Source of the DNA: Chloroflexota bacterium
GTDB taxonomy: Bacteria; Chloroflexota; Anaerolineae; Anaerolineales; Villigracilaceae
DNA length: 64,000 bases
Reading direction: 5' to 3'
Assembly: GCA_016235445.1 (NCBI GenBank)
Contig: JACRLB010000020.1
Coordinates: 1 to 64,000, forward strand
Shown: piece by piece, positions 52,220 to 59,728 of the stretch
How the letters are laid out: each line of letters starts with the position of its first letter
How positions within the stretch are numbered: the first letter of the stretch is position 1
The notes under the pieces: model-generated
The model's input: only the letters and a program-made list of their open reading frames with translations
Database searches by the model: none
Told to the model about the DNA's origin: nothing
Program-made: the position numbers and the translations under genes

Positions 52220-53035
52220 ATGACTACAAAAACCGTTCAAGTTAATTCTCTTTCGATTGCGTACCGTGAAAGTTCTGGCAAGGGGCAGACTGTCCTGCTG
52301 GTGCATGGCAACTCGGCCTCCTCGCGTGTTTTTCAACCACAGCTTGAAAGCGCGCTTGGCGAAAAATATCGCCTTGTGGCAATTGACCTGCCCGGGCATG
52401 GCGAATCATCCAATGCGAGCGACCCAGCCGCCACCTACTGTATGCCTGGCTATGCCGAGGTGGTTGTCAGTGTGGCAAAGCAACTGGGATTGGAACAGGC
52501 TGTCTTCGTGGGCTGGAGCCTGGGCGGGCATATCGTGATCGAGGCGATTCCGCAACTTCCGCAGGCGGCAGGCTTCATGATCTATGGCACGCCTCCGCTG
52601 GCGTTCCCGCCCGATATGGCGCAGGCATATCTTCCCAACCCTGCCATGGCGGCCGCATTCCAACCGAGCCTGACAGATGCCGAGGCCGATGGATTTGCAC
52701 TGGCCTGTCTCAAGCCTGGCACAACTGACATCCCTGAGGGATTCAGGGAAGATATCCACCGCACAGACGGGCAAGCCCGTGCAGGGCTGGCGGCAAGCAT
52801 CCGCCCGGATGGGTATATGGATGAAGTAATTGCCGTCGCACAGATGACCGCTCCGCTGGCGATTGTGCATGGCGAGCAGGAGCAACTGGTCAATGTTGCG
52901 TACATTCAATCGCTCACCATGCCGACCTTGTGGCGCGGCGCAGTTCAGATGGTTCCCGATGCAGGCCATACTACAAATTGGGAACAGCCAGAGCAATTCA
53001 ACGCTTTGCTGGAAGCGTTTATCAATCGTCAGTAA
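52220..53035 (+). CDS. Alpha/beta hydrolase
   Basis: 271-residue hydrolase. HGNSASS forms the oxyanion region, the nucleophile elbow is GWSLGGH with Ser100, and DAGHTTNWEQPEQF provides the catalytic His near residue 253. A short helical cap lies between about 125 and 200. No signal peptide; a cytosolic esterase or related enzyme is likely, but substrate is unknown. A GGAGAA site precedes the ATG. It converges with the thioredoxin-like gene and shares a bidirectional terminator. Confidence 0.85.
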   Translation: MTTKTVQVNSLSIAYRESSGKGQTVLLVHGNSASSRVFQPQLESALGEKYRLVAIDLPGHGESSNASDPAATYCMPGYAEVVVSVAKQLGLEQAVFVGWSLGGHIVIEAIPQLPQAAGFMIYGTPPLAFPPDMAQAYLPNPAMAAAFQPSLTDAEADGFALACLKPGTTDIPEGFREDIHRTDGQARAGLAASIRPDGYMDEVIAVAQMTAPLAIVHGEQEQLVNVAYIQSLTMPTLWRGAVQMVPDAGHTTNWEQPEQFNALLEAFINRQ

Positions 53036-53050
53036 AGTAGTCGACTCAAA

Positions 53051-53092
53051 GAATCAAAACAGCGCGGACGATGTCCGCGCTGTTTTGATTCT
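53051..53092. terminator. Bidirectional terminator
   Basis: Nineteen-base perfect arms from GAATCAAAACAGCGCGGAC (53051-53069) to its complement (53074-53092), with A and T runs on both sides, between the converging hydrolase and thioredoxin-like genes. Confidence 0.9.
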
Positions 53093-53094
53093 TC

Positions 53095-53616
53095 TTATAA
53101 ATTTTCGTCGAACAAACTTCTAAATTCGTCTTCTGAGATGAAACCGATGAGCTTCTTGATCAAGCCTCCGTCCCCATTCAGGAAGTAGAACTCGGGCTGG
53201 TAATAAAAGCCGAGGGTTTGCTGAAAAAAATCGGTTTGGGGGTCGTCGGCGTCAAGGTAGGTGAATTTGACTTTGCCAGAATATTCTGCTTCAAGCCCAT
53301 GAACCATGGGCGCCATTGCGCGGCAGGTACCTCAGGTGAAGCGGAAGAATTCCACCAGTTGCAACTGTCCCGAAGCAAGGCTGACCATGGCTGGGTCTGT
53401 GGCCTCGAGGTTGGGGCCGCGGGAGGTGGCAACGGCTTGCACATCCACACTGCCTGTGGCAGGAGCGGGGGCAGTGGATTCGGGTGCGGCAGTGGCGGGG
53501 ATGGATTCCACTGGCGGCAGGGCGGCTGGGGAGCTGGTTCCTGTTGCTGAGGCGCAGGCGGATGTCAATAAAACAGCAAGCAGGCTTAGGGTTAAGAAAA
53601 AGAAGCGGGGTTTCAT
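53095..53616 (-). CDS. Thioredoxin-fold lipoprotein with in-frame TGA: candidate selenoprotein
   Basis: Reading through one TGA (53332-53334) gives a 173-residue protein. Residues 1-21 are a signal peptide with lipobox LTSAC (Cys21); then a Ser/Pro/Ala-rich linker (about 22-75) and a thioredoxin-like domain (about 80-173): QLQLVEFFRFT-U-GTCRAMAPM, then KVKFTYLDADDP and YYQPEFYFLNGDG. TGA falls at residue 95, exactly the first position of the expected CxxC, followed by G-T-Cys98. A hairpin GCCCATG-GTT-CATGGGC (53311-53295) begins 20 bases after TGA with G first in the loop, in the range expected for a bacterial SECIS. The start at 53616 has an AGGAGAA site. Sequence on both sides of TGA is in the same frame and well conserved in character, so a selenocysteine redox lipoprotein is more likely than a decayed gene; a nonsense mutation is the alternative. 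Confidence 0.7.
53295..53311 (-). promoter_or_regulatory. SECIS-like hairpin
   Basis: Seven-base perfect stem with a three-base loop GTT, 20 bases downstream of the in-frame TGA on the minus strand. It coincides with codons for A-P-M-V-H-G, so chance formation from coding constraint is possible. Confidence 0.5.
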
Positions 53617-53754
53617 CGAATTTCTCCTATTCATAATGATTAATGATAGCCTGCTATTCCATCTTCTTACATAAATCTCACCTGATTCTTAGGCGGGAAA
53701 TACGTCATATTCAAAAACAGTCGCTTTACTTTGACGGTTGTGAAATCCTACGCT

Positions 53755-53828
53755 ATACTCAGTTTGGTTAGGTAGTTAGTTGGTTTGATGGTTTCGTAGT
53801 TTTGTTCTAACTACCCAACGATTCAACA
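53755..53828. repeat. Inverted repeat GGTAGTTAGTTGG upstream of the P5C dehydrogenase gene
   Basis: GTTAGGTAGTTAGTTGG and CTAACTACCCAACG arms flank a T-rich centre, ending about 17 bases before the ATG. Confidence 0.55.
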
Positions 53829-53844
53829 AAATGGAGGCACTGCT

Positions 53845-55419
53845 ATGGCAGACTTTAAACTTACCTACGCAACCATGTTCAACCCGCCCGAAGAGTTACA
53901 CAGCGGCTTCGACAAAGCCGTGGAAAAACTGAAGGCGAACATGGGGCAGGAATATGGCATGTTGATCAACGGCAAGGAAGTGATGGCCGACGAAAAGTTC
54001 GATGACCACTCCCCCGTCAATACGGAATGGGTATTGGCGAAAATGCAAAAGGGAAATGCCAAACACGCGCAGGAAGCATTGGCGGCGGCGCGCGCGGCTT
54101 TTCCGGGCTGGAGCCATACGCCCTGGCAGAAGCGCGTGGAGTTGCTCCGCAAGGCGGCTTCCTTAATTGAAGAGCGTATCTTTGAATTGGGCGCGGCCAT
54201 GGCGTTGGAGGTTGGCAAGAATCGCATGGAGTCTTTGGGCGATGTGCAGGAAACCGCCGACCTTATTTATTATTCGTGCTATCAAATGGAGAAGAACGAA
54301 GGCTACATGGTGGAGATGGGCAAAGACCCGCTCGTCGGCTTTGAGGCGCGCAATGTTTCGCTACTGCGTCCATACGGGGTGTGGCTGATCGTTTCCCCAT
54401 TCAATTTTCCGCACGCGCTGACAGGCGGCCCCATGGGCGCCGCCCTTGCGGCTGGAAATGCCATTGTTGTGAAACCCGCCACTGACACTGCCTGGGTCGT
54501 CCGCCTGCTGGTGGATTGCTTCCGCGATGCGGGTTTTCCTGAAGGCGTGGTGAACTTCGTCACTGGCCCCGGCTCCACTCTTGGGCAGGCTCTCGTGGAC
54601 AGCCCCGAAGTGGACGGCGTAACCTTCACCGGCTCCTTCGATGTAGGCATGAAGATGTTCCAGGATTTCGGCAAACGCAATTACGTGCGCCCGACGATTC
54701 TGGAACTCGGCGGAAAAAATCCTGTTGTCGTTTCAAAGAATGCGGATTTGGAACGCGCCACCATCGGGATCATCCGCTCGGCATTTGGCTTGCAGGGACA
54801 GAAGTGCTCCGCCGCCTCTCGCGTGCTGGTAGAGGATTCTGTTTACGATGATCTGGTTGCCCGTCTGAAAGATGCCGCGGAAAAACTTGTCCTCGGCGAC
54901 CCAACAGATAGAAACACGTACAACGGCCCAGTCATCAATAAATCTTCCTATAACGAGTTCAAGGAATTCTGCGAAGAGATCAATCAGGGCGGCGGAAAAT
55001 TCCTCGTCGGCGGCAACGTCAAAACAGGCGGCATCTACGACCAGGGCTTCTACTGCGAAAACACCTTCGTCACAGACCTGCCCTTCACCCACCGTTTGTG
55101 GAAGCATGAAATGTTCCTGCCCATCACCACGATTGGCAAAGTCCAGAACCTTGATGAAGCCATGTCTATCGCCAACGATGTAAACTACGGTCTGACTGCT
55201 GGTTTCTACGGCTCAACCGAAGAGACGGAGTGGTTCTTCGACAAGATCGAGGCAGGCGTGACGTACGCCAACCGTCCGCAAGGCGCGACCACCGGCGCAT
55301 GGCCGGGCTTTCAACCCTTTGGCGGATGGAAAGGCTCAGGCTCCAGCGGCAAGAACGCCGGCGGCCATTATTATCTTCCGCTGTACATGCACGAGCAGAT
55401 ACGAACGTTGATTAAATAG
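53845..55419 (+). CDS. rocA: L-glutamate gamma-semialdehyde (P5C) dehydrogenase
   Basis: 524-residue aldehyde dehydrogenase of the P5C dehydrogenase group. It keeps the long N-terminal region typical of this group, SPFNFPHALTGGPMGAALAAGNAIVVKPA for NAD binding, general base Glu287 in ILELGGKNP and nucleophile Cys321 in GQKCSAASR, and QPFGGWKGSGSSGKNAGG near the C-terminus. It oxidises glutamate semialdehyde from proline or ornithine degradation to glutamate. No proline dehydrogenase is adjacent. GGAGG precedes the ATG. Confidence 0.9.
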   Translation: MADFKLTYATMFNPPEELHSGFDKAVEKLKANMGQEYGMLINGKEVMADEKFDDHSPVNTEWVLAKMQKGNAKHAQEALAAARAAFPGWSHTPWQKRVELLRKAASLIEERIFELGAAMALEVGKNRMESLGDVQETADLIYYSCYQMEKNEGYMVEMGKDPLVGFEARNVSLLRPYGVWLIVSPFNFPHALTGGPMGAALAAGNAIVVKPATDTAWVVRLLVDCFRDAGFPEGVVNFVTGPGSTLGQALVDSPEVDGVTFTGSFDVGMKMFQDFGKRNYVRPTILELGGKNPVVVSKNADLERATIGIIRSAFGLQGQKCSAASRVLVEDSVYDDLVARLKDAAEKLVLGDPTDRNTYNGPVINKSSYNEFKEFCEEINQGGGKFLVGGNVKTGGIYDQGFYCENTFVTDLPFTHRLWKHEMFLPITTIGKVQNLDEAMSIANDVNYGLTAGFYGSTEETEWFFDKIEAGVTYANRPQGATTGAWPGFQPFGGWKGSGSSGKNAGGHYYLPLYMHEQIRTLIK

Positions 55420-55424
55420 ATAGG

Positions 55425-55505
55425 TGGACAGGTAGACAGGCAGACACGTAACTTGTTTACTTGTTTACCTGTCTACCTTGTTTACTCGTCTCCCTGTCTA
55501 CCGCC
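55425..55505. repeat. Hairpin repeat of the GTAAACAGGTAGACA family
   Basis: GGTGGACAGGTAGACAGG and the reverse-orientation TTTACCTGTCTACCTTG and CCTGTCTACC arms fill the gap after the P5C dehydrogenase gene. Confidence 0.75.
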
Positions 55506-55528
55506 TCTCCCAAAGGTAAAATACAGCC

Positions 55529-55789
55529 ATGGAAAATGAAGACCCTTTTATCGTTCGCGTTGGGACATTTTTTATGGTGATGGGGCTGGGCGCCTTCGTT
55601 CTCTTTGTCACTTCGGATATCGCCGAGCAGGTGGATTTTGACTATCTGTTTGTCGCCATGGTTCTGCTCTTCATCGGCTGGACCATGCGCCGCAGTAAAG
55701 CGCCCCCCCCACCCGCCGGGCGGTTTTCATACTTGAGAAAAATGCGCGAAGATGCAAAAAATAAAAGAGCGGAAAAATCAAAAAAATAA
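55529..55789 (+). CDS. Small membrane protein with basic tail
   Basis: 86-residue protein with two hydrophobic helices (about 10-28 and 38-53), a Pro-rich turn (APPPPAG) and a Lys/Arg/Glu-rich C-terminus (about 62-86). Family unknown. TAAAAT ends six bases before the ATG and there is no Shine-Dalgarno, so the transcript may be leaderless. The next gene, for a CoA-transferase subunit, starts one base after this stop, so the two are probably co-transcribed. Confidence 0.7.
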   Translation: MENEDPFIVRVGTFFMVMGLGAFVLFVTSDIAEQVDFDYLFVAMVLLFIGWTMRRSKAPPPPAGRFSYLRKMREDAKNKRAEKSKK

Positions 55790-55790
55790 C

Positions 55791-56693
55791 ATGACCAAAC
55801 TAATTTCATTAAAAAAAGCAATCTCTGAACTCGTAAGCGACGGGGATATCGTTTATGCGGCGGGGTTCACACACCTGATTCCCTTTGCCGCGGGACACGA
55901 AATCATCCGCCAGGGAAAAAAGAATCTCACCCTGGCCCGCGCCACACCAGATTTGATCTACGACCAGATGGTGGCGGCGGGATGCGCGAAGAAGGTCATC
56001 TTTTCGTACATGGGCAATCCTGGTGTGGGGTCATTGCGTATCGTTCGATCTGCGATTGAAAAAGGCGGATTGGAATGGGAGGAATATTCCCACTTCGGCA
56101 TGATTACCCGCTTGCAGGCGGGCGCATCTGGCCTGCCATTTTTGCCGATGAACCAAACGGGCGCAACCAGCCTTGAACAAGCCAACCCGCTCATCAAGCG
56201 CATCCCTGACCCGTACGGCGGCAAGGATGTGATCGTTGTGCCTGCGTTGAACCCCGATGTAGCCATTGTCCACGTACAGCGGGCAGACAAGAACGGCAAC
56301 GCCCATTTGTGGGGCATCATCGGTGAGCAAAAGGAAGCCGCCTTCGCGGCGAAAAAAGTCATCGTCACAGCAGAAGAGATCGTGGACGAATCAGTTATCA
56401 GGTCCGACCCGAACCGCACGATGATCCCTGGCATTGTCGTCAGCGCGGTGTGTCACGTCCCGTTTGCGAGTCATCCATCCTATTCACAGGGATATTACGA
56501 CCGCGATAATGAATTCTATCTCGCGTGGGACAAGATCAGCGAGTCGCCTGAAAGTGTAAAAAAATATCTCGATGAATGGGTCTACGGCATGAAAGACCGC
56601 AACGCCTATTGGAAAAAGCTTGGCGAGAAAACGCAGAAGCGCTTGAAGGTAAAAGCGCGGTATAGTGAGAAAATTAATTACGGGAAGTATTGA
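55791..56693 (+). CDS. CoA-transferase subunit A (class I, glutaconate/oxoadipate type)
   Basis: 300-residue alpha subunit of a family I CoA-transferase. SLKKAISELVSDGDIVYAAGF is the conserved N-terminal glycine region, HLIPFAAGHEIIRQGKKNLTLAR and YSHFGMITRLQAGASGLPFLP fit the GctA-like group. With a B subunit it moves CoA between acyl-CoA and a free acid such as acetate. The ATG follows the preceding stop by one base; ribosome binding site quality is poor (AAAAATCAAAAAAATAAC). The B subunit lies 1.4 kb downstream, separated by a GxxExxY remnant and a hydrolase gene, unlike the usual adjacent arrangement. Confidence 0.85.
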   Translation: MTKLISLKKAISELVSDGDIVYAAGFTHLIPFAAGHEIIRQGKKNLTLARATPDLIYDQMVAAGCAKKVIFSYMGNPGVGSLRIVRSAIEKGGLEWEEYSHFGMITRLQAGASGLPFLPMNQTGATSLEQANPLIKRIPDPYGGKDVIVVPALNPDVAIVHVQRADKNGNAHLWGIIGEQKEAAFAAKKVIVTAEEIVDESVIRSDPNRTMIPGIVVSAVCHVPFASHPSYSQGYYDRDNEFYLAWDKISESPESVKKYLDEWVYGMKDRNAYWKKLGEKTQKRLKVKARYSEKINYGKY

Positions 56694-56728
56694 GTCCACT
56701 GATCTTCGCTAATCTGCGCTAATCTTTT

Positions 56729-56838
56729 GGGTCCGTTTCATTTCAGTTGAAACAACCGTCCCGAAGGTTTGGAAACGGCATACGTCTTGGGAAAAACCTT
56801 CGGGACGTTCCATCCTTCAACTCATTTGAAACACACCC
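56729..56838 (-). mobile_element. Inverted copy of the 46886 element
   Basis: 110-bp element with ends GGGTCCGTTTCATTTCAG and, inverted, GGGTGTGTTTCAAATGAG, and inner arms CCGTCCCGAAGGTTT and AAACCTTCGGGACG. In reverse complement the arms match 46886-46995 almost completely. It splits the CoA-transferase locus from the GxxExxY remnant. Confidence 0.8.
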
Positions 56839-56859
56839 TAATCTTTTTTGGAGATAATC

Positions 56860-57144
56860 ATGGCAGAGTTGCTTTTCAAAGATGAAGTCTATACGATCGT
56901 CGACAAGATCATCGTTGAACTCAAAGCCATTGACCACCTGACATCACGCGAGGAAGCACAATTGCTCAATTATCTCAAATCAACGGGCATGCCCGTCGGG
57001 CTGCTCATCAACTTCGGAGCGGATAGAGATTTGGAATGGAAGCCAATGATCTTGACTCCGCAAAAACCAATCCGCGCTCCTAAAGCCCTCACGCTTCAAC
57101 AGTTGCCGCGCATTAACGACCCAAAACCCATTCGCGAAGATTAG
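56860..57144 (+). CDS. GxxExxY protein with internal deletion
   Basis: 94-residue protein. The N-terminus [14 protein letters not shown] matches the start of GxxExxY proteins and [13 protein letters not shown]...[23 protein letters not shown] matches their C-terminal half, with the PD-(D/E)XK-like IVELKA core. The roughly 60 residues that normally lie between, including the GxxExxY motif itself, are missing without breaking the frame. The last 25 residues look repeat-derived: the 3' end (CGCGAAGATTAGCGTGGATTAG) is inversely related to sequence at 56700-56726. A GGAG site precedes the ATG. Probably a non-functional or altered remnant. Confidence 0.65.
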   Translation: MAELLFKDEVYTIVDKIIVELKAIDHLTSREEAQLLNYLKSTGMPVGLLINFGADRDLEWKPMILTPQKPIRAPKALTLQQLPRINDPKPIRED

Positions 57145-57157
57145 CGTGGATTAGTGG

Positions 57158-58054
57158 ATGAATCACTTTGATCTTGGCGGTTCTGGCGCCCCTCTGCACT
57201 TCCTTCACGCCAACGGCTACCCGCCTGAATGTTACCAACCTCTCTTTGAACTTTTAAAAAAACAGCACCACGTTTTTGGGATGAAGCTCCGCCCATTATG
57301 GGACGGTGCAAAACCTGATGATCTCCAAAGCTGGCATCCACTTTCTGATGACTTGCTTCGCTTCTTATCTATCCGCGCTTCGACTTCGGGTCTCAATACG
57401 TCCCTCGAAAAACAGTCAGGCCCATTCGACCCTCCGCTCAGCGAGAAGCAAGTAATCGGAGTTGGGCATTCCATCGGAGGCATTGTCACCCTGCGGGCGG
57501 CTCTGCGCGACCCGAAGAAATTTCGCGCCATCATCCTGCTCGACCCTGTGCTGTTCATGCCTTCATATTTGGTGATGTGGAATCTCGTCCGCGCCGTTGG
57601 GCTGGGAGAAAAACTCCACCCGCTGATTTCAGCGGCAAAAAGACGCAGGCGCGAATTTGACGATCTCGAAACCGTCTTCCTCGGATACCGCAATCGCGGC
57701 ATCTTCAAATACATGAGCGATGAAAGCTTGCGGGCATACATCGAAGGCATCACCAAACCCAAAGCAGGCGGCGGCTTCGAACTGGCATACTCCCCCGAAT
57801 GGGAAAGCCGCATCTACCTGACGGGCCTGCGAGATTTCGATCTCTGGCGCGGGCTGTTCAAACTCGAAACGCCCACCCTCATCATCCGCGGCGCAGAGAC
57901 GGATACATTTTTGGAAAAAGCGGCAAATCTTGTGAAGAAGAAAAATCCAAAAATACAAATCGAAACCATGCAAAACGCCACCCACATCCTGCCGCTGGAA
58001 CATCCACAGGAAGTGGCGGAGATCATAAACAAATTTTTACAAGACCTACAATAG
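57158..58054 (+). CDS. Alpha/beta hydrolase with repeat insert
   Basis: 298-residue hydrolase. HANGYPPECYQP is the oxyanion region; Ser105 in GVGHSIGGIV is the nucleophile; ATHILPLEHP near 280 gives the catalytic His. Residues about 74-98 (starting RASTSGLNTSL) derive from an in-frame fragment of the dispersed CTTCGACTTCGG...CCGCTCAGCGAG repeat, placed just before the nucleophile strand. The TAG stop is the beginning of a perfect 32-base palindrome. Its position between CoA-transferase genes may mean a thioesterase-like function, but this is speculative. Confidence 0.8.
   Translation: MNHFDLGGSGAPLHFLHANGYPPECYQPLFELLKKQHHVFGMKLRPLWDGAKPDDLQSWHPLSDDLLRFLSIRASTSGLNTSLEKQSGPFDPPLSEKQVIGVGHSIGGIVTLRAALRDPKKFRAIILLDPVLFMPSYLVMWNLVRAVGLGEKLHPLISAAKRRRREFDDLETVFLGYRNRGIFKYMSDESLRAYIEGITKPKAGGGFELAYSPEWESRIYLTGLRDFDLWRGLFKLETPTLIIRGAETDTFLEKAANLVKKKNPKIQIETMQNATHILPLEHPQEVAEIINKFLQDLQ
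57379..57455 (+). repeat. In-frame repeat fragment in the hydrolase gene
   Basis: GCTTCGACTTCGGGTC at the left and CCTCCGCTCAGCGAG at the right are pieces of the dispersed CGAAGTCGAAG/CTGAGCG repeat found between genes at 6080 and 60690. Confidence 0.55.
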
Positions 58055-58084
58055 ACCCTAAAGGTCTTAAAGACCTTTAGGGTC
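58053..58084. repeat. Perfect 32-base palindrome AGACCCTAAAGGTCTT
   Basis: Arms 58053-58068 and 58069-58084 meet without a loop. The same core occurs at 10530-10590 with a 33-base loop. Its second and third bases complete the TAG stop of the hydrolase gene; the next gene starts 19 bases after it. Confidence 0.9.
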
Positions 58085-58102
58085 TGGGTCTAAGAGGACA
58101 CC

Positions 58103-58879
58103 ATGCCCGAACTCAAATATTCCTCCGCCGAACTGATGATCGTCAACGCCGCGCGCCTGCTCAAGGACGGCGATGTGGTCTTCGTCGGCGTGGGACAACC
58201 CAACCTTGCCTGCAACCTTGCCAAACGCACCCACGCCCCCAACCTCGTCATGATCTATGAAGCGGGCGTGATTGGCGCAGAGCCTGAACGCCTGCCCCTC
58301 TCCATCGGCGACCCAACCCTCGTCAGCGGTTCGCTTTCGGTGGTGAGTATGTATGATATTTTTGCCAACTACCTCCAGCGCGGCAACGTGGATGTGGGTT
58401 TCATGGGCGGCGCGCAAATTGACAAATACGGCAACATCAACGCCACGGTCATCGGCGGGTACGACCATCCCAAAGTCCGCTTGCCGGGTTCGGGCGGCTC
58501 GCAGGAAATTGCCGCATGGGCAAACCGTTGTTACATCATGACCCCGCATCAAAAACGCCGCTTCCCTGAAAAAGTGGAATTCATGACCTCCGCAGGATAC
58601 ATTGGCGGGGGCAGTGACCGCGCCATGGCTGGTTTGCGCGGCGGCGGCATGGCTGGCGTGGTGACCGACATCGGTATGATGGAACCCGACAAAACAGGCG
58701 AAATGATCCTCACTGCCTTGCACCCTGGCAAAACCGTCGAAGAAGCCAAAGCCAACACAGGCTGGGATTTGAAAATCGCAGAGCAGGTGAAAACCACAGA
58801 ACCAGTCACCAAAAAGGAATTGCGAATTCTCCATGAAGAACTCGACCCCACGGGAATTTATTTGAAAAGCGCGGCCTAA
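58103..58879 (+). CDS. CoA-transferase subunit B (class I)
   Basis: 258-residue beta subunit. KYSSAELMIVNAARLLKDGDVVFVGVGQPNLACNLAKR and LVMIYEAGVIGAEP (with the Glu expected to form the CoA thioester) identify it; GGGSDRAMAGLRGGG and VTDIGMMEPD follow. It pairs with the subunit A at 55791. The intervening genes and repeats suggest that the locus was interrupted after its assembly. The ribosome binding site (AAGAGGAC) is acceptable. Confidence 0.85.
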   Translation: MPELKYSSAELMIVNAARLLKDGDVVFVGVGQPNLACNLAKRTHAPNLVMIYEAGVIGAEPERLPLSIGDPTLVSGSLSVVSMYDIFANYLQRGNVDVGFMGGAQIDKYGNINATVIGGYDHPKVRLPGSGGSQEIAAWANRCYIMTPHQKRRFPEKVEFMTSAGYIGGGSDRAMAGLRGGGMAGVVTDIGMMEPDKTGEMILTALHPGKTVEEAKANTGWDLKIAEQVKTTEPVTKKELRILHEELDPTGIYLKSAA

Positions 58880-58911
58880 TTTCAACCGCGTATCATCCCA
58901 CCAATTTCCCC

Positions 58912-58940
58912 TTTACTCGAAAGCGCTGTCGCGGTATACC
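58912..58940 (+). promoter_or_regulatory. Promoter of the HAD gene, near-leaderless
   Basis: TTTACT (58912-58917), 17-base spacer and TATACC (58935-58940), ending seven bases before the ATG at 58948; no Shine-Dalgarno. Confidence 0.45.
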
Positions 58941-58947
58941 AAAACTG

Positions 58948-59691
58948 ATGAACGCTCCATCCATTCGCCACATCCTCTTTGACCTCGGCGGCACGCTCAT
59001 GCACGCCCGCGGAGATTGGACTCCCATCTACGAGCAGGCCGACCAGGCGTTGGGCGAAAAATTGCGCGAACACAATATCAAACTCGACACAAAAATTTTT
59101 CGTACGCGCCTGCATGAATATTACGAACAACGCGATAAGGATTTTCAGGAAACCACCTATCACTTCGTTTTGCGCGAACTGCTCAAAGAGTTGGGGTATG
59201 CCGAAGTTGCCGAACCAGTTCTCAGGTCCGCATTGGATGCGTTGTACTCCGTCACCCAAACCAATTGGCAACTTGAGGAAGATACCATCGCAACCCTGCA
59301 AAATTTAAAATCGCAACATTACAAGCTTGGTATTTTTTCCAACGCGGGCGACGACAAGGATGTGCAGGAACTCATCGAAGACTTCGGCATCCGTTCGCAT
59401 TTCGATTTTGTGCTCACCTCCGCCGCGTGTTTTTATCGCAAGCCGCACCCGCGCGCATTCGAGATCGCGCTCGCGCAATGGAATATTTCACCCAACGAAG
59501 CCGTGATGATCGGCGACAGCCTCGAAGCGGATATTGTTGGCGCGAAAAATTTGGAAATGCACACGATCTGGATCACGCGCCGCGCGCAATTCAAGGATGA
59601 GGACATGCGCCGCATCCAACCTGACTTTAGCCTGCGCAAACTCAACGAGCTTTTGCCCACCCTTGAAAGAATCTCCATCACCCGCATCTGA
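58948..59691 (+). CDS. HAD superfamily hydrolase
   Basis: 247-residue protein with a C1-type cap. Motif I is ILFDLGGTL, so the nucleophile Asp is present but the second Asp of the usual DxD is replaced by Gly; motif II is IFSNAG, motif III KPHPRAF, motif IV MIGDSLEADIVGA. The Gly change occurs in some HAD groups and may mean weak phosphatase activity or another reaction. Substrate unknown. Confidence 0.85.
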   Translation: MNAPSIRHILFDLGGTLMHARGDWTPIYEQADQALGEKLREHNIKLDTKIFRTRLHEYYEQRDKDFQETTYHFVLRELLKELGYAEVAEPVLRSALDALYSVTQTNWQLEEDTIATLQNLKSQHYKLGIFSNAGDDKDVQELIEDFGIRSHFDFVLTSAACFYRKPHPRAFEIALAQWNISPNEAVMIGDSLEADIVGAKNLEMHTIWITRRAQFKDEDMRRIQPDFSLRKLNELLPTLERISITRI

Positions 59692-59716
59692 CGATAATCC
59701 TGCATCCATGCAGGTG

Positions 59717-59722
59717 TAGAAT
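59717..59722 (+). promoter_or_regulatory. -10 box of a probable leaderless transcript
   Basis: TAGAAT ends six bases before the ATG at 59729; no Shine-Dalgarno, and no clear -35. Confidence 0.4.
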
Positions 59723-59728
59723 TCCCCC

